From positions 8,561,525-8,625,524 of the forward strand of contig JAJEKV010000017.1 of assembly GCA_021234155.1 (NCBI GenBank): DNA of 64,000 bases. Reading direction: 5' to 3'. The notes under the pieces are model-generated. The model worked only from the letters and a program-made list of their open reading frames with translations, was not told the origin of the DNA and made no database searches. Positions 57,880 through 64,000 of this stretch are shown here, in pieces. The translations under genes were made by a program, and so were the position numbers. The DNA is from Isoetes taiwanensis. Lineage: Eukaryota > Streptophyta > Lycopodiopsida > Isoetales > Isoetaceae. How positions within the stretch are numbered: the first letter of the stretch is position 1; each line of letters opens with the position of its first letter.

Positions 57880-58603
57880 ATGGCAGAGGTAACTGTTCTA
57901 TTAATTTCGGGCAATGACAATGAGTAATTCTTTTTTGAATACAGAAACTGAAAGGCCAATTCCGGGTGGAGGTGCCCAAGAACTGCTTGCCCTACAAAAA
58001 TCAATATAATCGGAAGGAACAGGTCGATGAGAATGCTCTTCGAGCTTCTGGTGCAATGAATATTGATCTCTGGGCGCGTGGGGAACTGTATCCCATCGAT
58101 CCGATCACCAGAAGACATCCTGAATTTCATTCTCCATCGGGGCTTATTCATTTTGCCTGTAAGGGTAATCAAGGTCTGCTTGGCTATTGCAATAATATTT
58201 CAAGTAATTCTGATGTGCATTTGAGAACAATGTACAATTGCATTGCAATATGGTAGCACACTGTAATTACCTCCAACAGTGTAACTATTTCTTAACCAAC
58301 AGGTCTAAGAATACAGAAGAACTGCAAGCTTCCAATCAAAGGTTGCTTATGGAGGTGGAGTCACTTAAACAAGGATTGAAGAGATGCTCTGAGGACAATG
58401 ACAAATTGGAGAGGAAGTTAAAAAGACTCAAAATGACACCACTGGGCATGAGGGAGAGGAAAAAAGAACTGAAGGCCCTAAATATACTTGCCCCTAGTGG
58501 TGGGGGCTCTAGAAGAAGAATCCACGCTATTAAAAAAATGGGTGGATTCTACCGCGGGCTGAAAAGAAGAAGAGAAAACCTTGTAATATGGCTAGTTTGT
58601 TGA
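57880..58603 (+). pseudogene. 5' exons of the transposase-like gene
   Basis: ATGGCAGAG with a donor at 57889 joins an acceptor at 57944, giving MAEKLKGQFRVEVPKNCLPY, then INPIT-like DPITRRHPEFHSPSGLIHFA to about 58170. A further exon from ~58257 (acceptor ATATGGTAG) encodes a coiled coil (EELQASNQRLLMEVESLKQG, KLERKLKRLK) and a basic glycine-rich stretch (SGGGSRRRIHAIKKMGGFYR) to ~58585. A frameshift there leads into MASLLKKLVTKDDVIDMLKL (58596 on). The first intron would be only 56 nt. The model is tentative, but the pieces are in order with the ORF that follows. Confidence 0.45.
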
Positions 58604-60405
58604 AAAAGCTTGTAACTAAAGATGATGTTATAGATATGTTGAAGCTTCCCGAGCTAACCATTTAAGAAAAGTCGTTGTTGAACGGTGCTTACATCGAATT
58701 GGGAAAGAGTCAAAGTGCCGATAGCGTGCAAGAATTATGTGACAATGTGGGTATCAGTCGACAAGCTTACATTGCTCTCTTTAGATGCTTGCAGGATGGT
58801 ATCAAGCAAAGTGGTATTACGAAGACCATACCGCCAAGACTTCGGTTATGTCGAGCAAGCGTAACAAAGAGGAATGCTGAAGTACACCTAACATTTGGGA
58901 GAGATGTACCTGATCACCACATCGCACTTGGGCACTTGGGATCACTAATCACTGGGAAAAGTAAGAAGAAGGGTGGCTCCGGAAATGATCTATTTGAAGA
59001 ATGTGCAGGGAAACTCCAAATTGCTATAAAGTTGGATGAGATGGAACTGATCAAAGGTGAAAAGTATGAGAGGGTTTCTTTGACATTAATGAACAGGGCG
59101 TTGTCAAATTTCGATAATGAGGAAGGGAAGTTCTCTGTTGGTCGAGAGGACCATATTTGGTGGATAGGGATATTTCAAGTACCGGAAGAAAATCATGGTG
59201 TTCTTCAGTGGGTCTTTCAGCAGACACCTATTCCTACTATTATTGCTGCTCATGGAGTCGGAGAGAAGCTTCAGGTTCCTGGCTACGGAGATTACGAGGT
59301 TGAATGGCATTTGGCTGCTGATCTAAAGACCATCAAGTGCATGTATAACATGAAACATGGTTCTGATAAGACTACCCACGCATGTCCTTACTGTTTGTAT
59401 GCTAGGGTAGATGATAAGGGGAAGGGAATGAGTACTCTCGAATGTGACCAGGATGCTGAACCAACGAGTGAGAAGGAGGACAAAACTTTGATCCCCGTAC
59501 TTGCAATTCCTGTGAAGAGAGTACATATCTGCACTCTCCATGCCTTTCTAAGAATAGTGGATAAGATGGTGTACATGAGCATTCTTTTTGCTTGGAATAA
59601 GTCTCCACAATCAGCCAGAGAAAAGTGTATGAAAGATGTTGAGAACGTGCTTTCTGATCTTGGTCTTCATGGTGGTGACTATAAAATCTTGCAACATTCT
59701 AAGAAGGGAGGCAAGATTCCTTGTAAACCATCCATGGGTGGGGTGAAAGCGAAAAGATTTCTGCCTTGTACTAAATTACGTAAGAATGGATCATTGCCAA
59801 CTGGAAAGTGGGAGGGGTATAAGGACTTGCTGGTAGCAGAAGATGACCGTACTTCACGTGGGAGGGCAAAACTAAAGAAAATTAAAGCATGGCAGAATCT
59901 GAGCAGTCTGGTAACTTTGATGGCAGAGAAGAAAATGGTGGGTGGAAAGTTAGATGAATTCAAAGTAGCAGTAACTGAATTCACGAAGTCGTTTATACAA
60001 GCATGGGGAGAATGCAATGTCACACATTACATTCATATACTTCACGCCCATGGCTTGTGGTTTGCCAAAGAGTACGGGAGCTTGGGAATATGGAATACGC
60101 AGGGAATGGAGAAGTCACATAAGCAAGCCAAGAATGCTTTTTTCAGGTTCACACAACATCGAGGTTCGTGTGGTAACTCATTGCAACAGAGCCAATGGTT
60201 CTATAGGAGGATTATCTACAAGCTAGAGAAAAAAGATAAAGCTAAACAAAACACGACGTTGGCTAGAATATTGAGGAGAAAAGCTGAGCAGGAAAAAAAG
60301 AAACAGATATGGTGTAGCTCTAGTGCAACAGACAAGTTAAGGCAGTGGCGATCCACAAGGATCAGACAGGGTAGAAGATATACTTCTGGGGTTTCAATTG
60401 TATGA
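58596..60405 (+). CDS. Transposase-like protein of an uncharacterised family, one nonsense codon
   Basis: The frame starts MASLLKKLVTKDDVIDMLKL, hits TAA at 58663 within PELTI-stop-EKSLLNGAY (a likely GAA-to-TAA change), then is open to 60405. The 576-residue main part has a Cys motif (HACPYCLYARVDDKGKG, ~240), HICTLHAFLRIVDKMVYMSI (~290) and THYIHILHAHGLWFAKEYGS, LGIWNTQGMEKSHKQAKNAF (~470-510). From memory, phrases of the H-x-YGSLG-x-x-x-x-QG-x-E-x-x-HK type occur in large uncharacterised transposon proteins of animals and plants. A DDE-type nuclease is likely but I cannot assign D, D and E. The end is basic. It is followed within 70 bp by the palindrome family that also brackets the H3-like gene. 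Confidence 0.55.
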
Positions 60406-60470
60406 ACAAATTCATATTAATGTATAACTATTGACCATGATGTGCAACTATAATGTTTCAAATATGTTAG

Positions 60471-60612
60471 GTTGGCAGCGTGGGCACGGTGCGAACTTAG
60501 TTGGTATTCAATTGATGAATGACGAGTATTCGCACCGTGGCCACGGTGCGAATGAAGTTGGGAATTAGTTATAGATTAACTGCTATTCGCACCGGGTGGC
60601 CACGGTGCAAAA
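60471..60612. repeat. Palindrome cluster 1 (three copies)
   Basis: 60528-60553 is a perfect 26-bp palindrome: ATTCGCACCGTGG plus its reverse complement. 60471-60494 and 60585-60610 are imperfect copies. It lies between the transposase-like stop (60405) and the H3-like ATG (60782). Confidence 0.95.
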
Positions 60613-60781
60613 ACATTTGGTTTCCGTGGCTATCTTTTGCCGTGTTCCATGGTAGCAACGGTACTCTTTATATAATTATCTTTGTTATCGATGTTGTCTA
60701 CTTTTGATATTTGTTCTAAGTCATTACATTGCATATTTATCAATCTTGTCCACTCATTTGTTGCATTACAGTTCAGAGACA

Positions 60782-62359
60782 ATGGCACAGAATAGCGCTA
60801 ATGCCGGATCTAACAATCCCAGCAACCAAAGAACAGAAGAGAAGGCGCCGTCTGGGCGCACACATCATGGGGAAGACAGCGAGGGCAGCGCCACTAACTA
60901 TGTCAGTGCTTCTAACAACCAGAACAGAGCTCAGTCTTCTGAGCCAGAAAACATCCATCAAGTAGGTCTGGACGCTGTAGTTCAGAATGTTGCCAATGGG
61001 GCAGAGGAGATTTTTAGAGACATACCTTCCGAGCCAAGGCGTGTTTACCTGTTCTCTTCTGGCCATTTAGTCGGAGAAGGAATCTTTGTGCAGGCAACTG
61101 CCTGTCCTGGAGTTCCTGTGCCTGATGATTGCATCGTCGTTAACGTCGATGTGGTAGTTGCACCAGACACGCAGTTGCCTGTTCCTTCGATGGGAGCTGA
61201 CAACTTGCTTGAGGCACTCCATTCCTTCGTCGTGTGGCCCAGGTTGATGGCTTCTTTGTTGCCAACAATAGGAACATTCTCTGTACTGGCTATTGAGATA
61301 GATTACATCATCGGATTTCCTCATAGAGTGCCGGAAGTTGGATTGGTGGAGATAAACCAGGGGCCAGACTTGCTTGGAGCCGACAATGAGAATGCTAAGC
61401 CCCATGAGGATGACCATCATAATGTGCATGTCCAGAATGTTCCTGTTGCTGTTCAGAATGAGGATGTGCCTGTCCAGACCGTTCCTTTTGCTGTTCAGAA
61501 TGTATTTCAACCCCTGAATGTTATGTACCAGGGTGCCCCTATCCAGGTCCCTGTGACAGCTCAAATCGCAGAAAATATCGTTCTACAAGAGGCAGCTGCA
61601 GTACCTGTGACGGTTGTACCTGAAACCGTAGTACCAGATACAGTAGTGGTTCCTGTTGTTGAGCAGCCTTTAGAGGTCGCGGAATCCAGTAGACGTAAGA
61701 GGAAGACTAAGCCTAAGCAGCTGCAGAAGAAACAGGTTCTCTGTAAAGGCCCTCCTAAGCTGAATAAGAAGGGCCAGCCGTTTAAGCCAAAGTTTAGATG
61801 GATTCGGGAAATCCGGCACTTCCAGAACCACGTGGAGTGGGTGCTTCCGAAGCTCACAATGGCTAGAATATGTAAGGAGGTGGTTCAGGAGAGATACATT
61901 AAGATGAAGAGGGATAGTAGAAAGTACCGGACTGCTGGTAGAAGTTTTCCAATGCCAGAAGAGGTGACTCGATTCACTGCAGATGCCCTTGATGCTCTGC
62001 ACGAGGCCGCTGAGAATCACATGGTCAGGTTCTTCGAAGACTGTGTGAAATGTGCTGTGCATTCCAAGAGAGTGACAATAATGAGGCAGAATATTGCCTT
62101 GACAAATTACTTCCGAGGCATGTATAAAGTGTTTTATATTAATGAAACGATTTTTGTTGTATATTTTGTTTGCTTGCTAAGTATTTTGATTATATCTATT
62201 CTCTATGTATATTTACAATGCACCGTTGCCACGGTGCGAAATGGGTGTAAATTACTTTGTGAGGGCAGGTATTTTCGCACCGTGGCCACGGTGCGAAATT
62301 CCTGTAAGTTACTTTGTGAGGGCAGGCTATTTCGCACCGTGGCCACGGTGCGAAATTGA
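60782..62359 (+). CDS. Histone H3-fold protein fused to a DUF8039-like module
   Basis: ATG at 60782 follows an acceptor-like TTGCATTACAG. Residues ~85-160 (VYLFSSGHLVGEGIFVQATA, VPVPDDCIVVNVDVVV, LEALHSFVVWPRLMAS) resemble the DUF8039 module of plant En/Spm-type transposon proteins. A V/Q-rich repeated linker (VPVAVQN, VPFAVQN) and a basic stretch (SSRRKRKTKPKQLQKKQ) follow. Residues 342-448 are a histone H3 fold: REIRHFQ (alpha-N), WVLPKLTMARICKEVVQE (alpha-1), a loop 1 longer than in H3, ALDALHEAAENHMVRFFEDC (alpha-2) and AVHSKRVTIMRQNIALTNYF (alpha-2/3). H3 has LQEAAEAYLVGLFED and AIHAKRVTIMPKDIQLA. No stop interrupts it. After Y448 the frame runs through hydrophobic and palindrome-derived sequence to 62359; the real end is probably a donor near 62129 (AAAGTGTTT). 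The H3 N-terminal tail is absent. A long loop 1 recalls CENP-A variants. Confidence 0.85.
   Translation: MAQNSANAGSNNPSNQRTEEKAPSGRTHHGEDSEGSATNYVSASNNQNRAQSSEPENIHQVGLDAVVQNVANGAEEIFRDIPSEPRRVYLFSSGHLVGEGIFVQATACPGVPVPDDCIVVNVDVVVAPDTQLPVPSMGADNLLEALHSFVVWPRLMASLLPTIGTFSVLAIEIDYIIGFPHRVPEVGLVEINQGPDLLGADNENAKPHEDDHHNVHVQNVPVAVQNEDVPVQTVPFAVQNVFQPLNVMYQGAPIQVPVTAQIAENIVLQEAAAVPVTVVPETVVPDTVVVPVVEQPLEVAESSRRKRKTKPKQLQKKQVLCKGPPKLNKKGQPFKPKFRWIREIRHFQNHVEWVLPKLTMARICKEVVQERYIKMKRDSRKYRTAGRSFPMPEEVTRFTADALDALHEAAENHMVRFFEDCVKCAVHSKRVTIMRQNIALTNYFRGMYKVFYINETIFVVYFVCLLSILIISILYVYLQCTVATVRNGCKLLCEGRYFRTVATVRNSCKLLCEGRLFRTVATVRN
62218..62356. repeat. Palindrome cluster 2 (three copies) with 58-bp spacing
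   Basis: 62273-62298 is a perfect 26-bp palindrome and 62329-62356 a perfect 28-bp one (ATTTCGCACCGTGG plus reverse complement). 62218-62241 is a partial copy. The spacer TTACTTTGTGAGGGCAGG is repeated, so this is also a 58-bp tandem repeat. It starts about 90 bp after the H3 fold. Confidence 0.95.
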
Positions 62360-62590
62360 ATCATTCCATAGAAGGTGAATCACAAGATCAAAGGGAACAT
62401 ATTAACATATTAGAGAATATACTAACATATTAGAGAACATTTAGAGAACATATTAACACGGTATCATATGAATTATGCAGGATAGATCGCAAGTAACGGC
62501 AATATGTCCAAGTAACCTTCTCCTAGGTTTCTAACCCCTTCCCCTTCCCTTTCCCCTGCGAGGGGTAACCCACGCAGCTGGGTTAGGAAA

Positions 62591-63127
62591 CTAGAGCTCA
62601 CGCGTATCCCAGCCTGATTCTTCCCACCATATAGGATACCTAGTCATTAGAAAAAGTAATTCTACATGATGATACTCACGGAAGAAGAGCGGACCCAACT
62701 CCACAAAACCGTTGTACTCGTTGTAGTACGCCCTAATGAGGTCATACATCTGTCCCTTACAAATTTCATGAATGAACTCTGATATGTATTGATCCAGAGA
62801 GTGTGCTAAATAACCAGCACGAAGAAGAGGCATCAACTGCTGTAGCATCTTGTCCAGATAAGGAGGGGGTTCAAGAATTCCCCTCATTGCAAGCCGCCTA
62901 TAACATTCAGATGGATTGATTTCCATCAGTGGCTCATGACCACAATCAAATCGCTCCAGAATGAAGTTGATCAACTCCATTGCAAGCTCCTTGGTGGGAC
63001 TGTGGTGCAACCTCCACTCCAAGAAATGGTCAAATAGCTCATCAGTTTCAGGCCGCACAGAATGTCTGGGGCATGCTTGCAGGCCTTCTGGAGTGGCCCA
63101 TGGAGGATTCGGTCCAATCATTTGCAA
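62591..63127 (-). CDS. Unknown 178-residue protein, probably first coding exon
   Basis: Starts MQMIGPNPPWATPEGLQACP. It has alternating Leu/acidic helical segments (TDELFDHFLEWRLHHSPTKE, LMEINPSECYRRLAMRGILE, YISEFIHEICKGQMYDLIRA). A clean donor, GTGAGT, lies at 62689-62684 after ELGPLFF, so the coding exon may end at 62690 and the remaining ~30 codons to 62591 may be intron. I recognise no domain. Palindromes of the same family lie on both sides (62218-62356 and 63567-63653), placing it in the same unit as the H3-like gene but on the opposite strand. Confidence 0.5.
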   Translation of the reverse strand: MQMIGPNPPWATPEGLQACPRHSVRPETDELFDHFLEWRLHHSPTKELAMELINFILERFDCGHEPLMEINPSECYRRLAMRGILEPPPYLDKMLQQLMPLLRAGYLAHSLDQYISEFIHEICKGQMYDLIRAYYNEYNGFVELGPLFFREYHHVELLFLMTRYPIWWEESGWDTREL

Positions 63128-63375
63128 AGAGCACGAAGATCAAGTAGCAAAGAACAAGGAGCACGAAGATCAAGTAGCAAGGAGCATCAAGATCAAGTAG
63201 CAAGAAGCAAGGATCAAGGACAATCAAGGAGCAAGAAGATAAAAAAACAAGGAAGATCATGGAGCAAGGAACAAGATGAAGTAGCAAGATCAAGAGCAAG
63301 GAACAAGATGAAGTAGCGAAGAACAAGCATCAAGATCAAGTAGCAAGGAACAAGGAAGCCCAAAGACCAAGAAGT
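63126..63375. repeat. GA-rich minisatellite
   Basis: Variants of AGCAAGGAGCACGAAGATCA are repeated about ten times (units ~15-24 bp) just upstream of the 178-residue ORF. ORFs read through it on both strands are artefacts. Confidence 0.85.
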
Positions 63376-63566
63376 GAAAGCAAGGTGAAAACATGGAACA
63401 AAGGTGAGAAGTGAAAGCAAGCTGAAAGAGTTTATAGCTACGAATCCAATAATGTTGAAGTATAATACTAATACTGTTGAAGTATAATACCAAGAATGAT
63501 GAAGAATAATACCAATAATGCTGAAGTATTATACCATTCGGTGGTGGTAACAAAACGGGATCTATA

Positions 63567-63653
63567 TATTTCGCACCGTAGCCACGGTGCGAAATAGGCC
63601 CTTCAATAATTTGTAACTGAAGCGATTTCGCACCGTGGCTACGGTGCCGAATA
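63567..63653. repeat. Palindrome cluster 3 (two copies)
   Basis: 63567-63596 and 63625-63653 carry TTTCGCACCGT(A/G)G(C/G) arms with one or two mismatches each. Same family as clusters 1 and 2. Confidence 0.9.
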
Positions 63654-64000
63654 TGACCACAAATAGAACAATCACATGAAAAAATACAAGGAAAATGATA
63701 GAAGATATCATTCAATTACACTAAAAGTGTAAGATTGCCAAGATAATACATGATAAGAAAAGGATGTTACTTAATTACACGGAAATCACTTGCTTATATA
63801 CTTAATTTCTATGAAAATCTTTATACCAGTTTATACACATATTCCAATGGAGTATCTTCACCTGTGATATGTACGTATTATGTGCTGTGTGCTATGTAGC
63901 CATAGGTCACGTGTATCCCAAGGAATTGTATCCCAGGTGGGGAATTTAGACAGTAACCACAGGATGTTGAAGTCAAGGGAACGGAATAGGAGCTTACCAA
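63654..64000. other. Window end, nothing recognised
   Basis: AT-rich, no ORF of note. The element or locus begun at ~57.9 kb may continue beyond the window. Confidence 0.3.

Noticed and set aside
62132-62359. Hydrophobic C-terminal extension of the H3-fold ORF as a membrane tail
   Set aside because: The sequence after the fold is AT-rich and then reads through the palindromes (RTVATVRN repeated), so it is probably intron or 3' untranslated sequence.
63048-63420. ORFs through the GA-rich minisatellite on both strands
   Set aside because: Open only because the repeat lacks stop codons; the amino-acid content is low complexity.
60471-63653. CRISPR-like array (repeats with spacers)
   Set aside because: The repeats are palindromes with irregular distances, repeated spacers, and no cas genes, in a plant nuclear context.

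Overview
This window reads as nuclear DNA of a land plant. It carries plant-type families: a CIPK/SnRK3-like kinase, an LDL3-type histone demethylase, plant PLS/E-type PPR remnants and a transposon module resembling plant DUF8039. It has GT-AG introns and is largely transposable-element debris, with decayed non-LTR elements and long LTR elements. The PPR remnants and old repeats would suit a fern or another seed-free vascular plant, but the species cannot be fixed from the sequence.

Layout. 0-8 kb: mostly empty sequence, a reverse-oriented LINE 3' fragment (3.06-4.6 kb), a single-exon CIPK-like kinase (4.6-5.7 kb, minus) and a small two-exon secreted-peptide gene (6.06-6.39 kb, minus). 8-20.7 kb: a 386-bp tandem duplication, three LINE remnants, PPR fragments, a foldback element, and a gene cluster at 11.0-13.4 kb (FCP1/NIF-like phosphatase plus unknown ORFs) with near-perfect 30-bp palindromes after its ORFs. 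20.9-34.0 kb: a minus-strand non-autonomous LTR retrotransposon with a tRNA-Asp-type primer site and a CCCCT target-site duplication around the whole 13.1-kb composite. One of its LTRs is split by a 7.9-kb LINE (25.85-33.8 kb). 37.9-47.2 kb: a minus-strand Ty3/gypsy chromovirus-like element with 1.5- and 1.8-kb LTRs, GCTTG target-site duplication, PBS, PPT, integrase and chromodomain remnants, and about 4 kb of accessory genes. 48.15-48.32 kb: a tRNA-derived SINE. 48.96-54.6 kb: a complete eight-exon LDL3-like H3K4 demethylase gene (SWIRM, amine oxidase, SRI-like C terminus). 57.9-63.7 kb: a transposase-like gene, a long ORF ending in a histone H3 fold, and a third unknown gene, with shared palindromes around them.

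The most unusual content is two divergent histone H3-like proteins in mobile-element contexts. One lies inside the chromovirus-like element: it starts with the exact H3 N-terminus (MARTKQTAR) and, after a long insertion, ends in a decayed H3 fold. The other (60.8-62.1 kb) is intact through the fold and joins a DUF8039-like transposon module to an H3 fold with an enlarged loop 1. Both, and the FCP1-like cluster, are bracketed by locus-specific families of palindromic repeats next to gene ends. In the chromovirus cassette the hairpin arms covary between copies. My inference is a class of mobile gene cassette carrying chromatin- or transcription-related proteins; relics of a giant-virus-like insertion with hairpin gene ends are an alternative. 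Protein family calls are from memory of family motifs; no searches were run.
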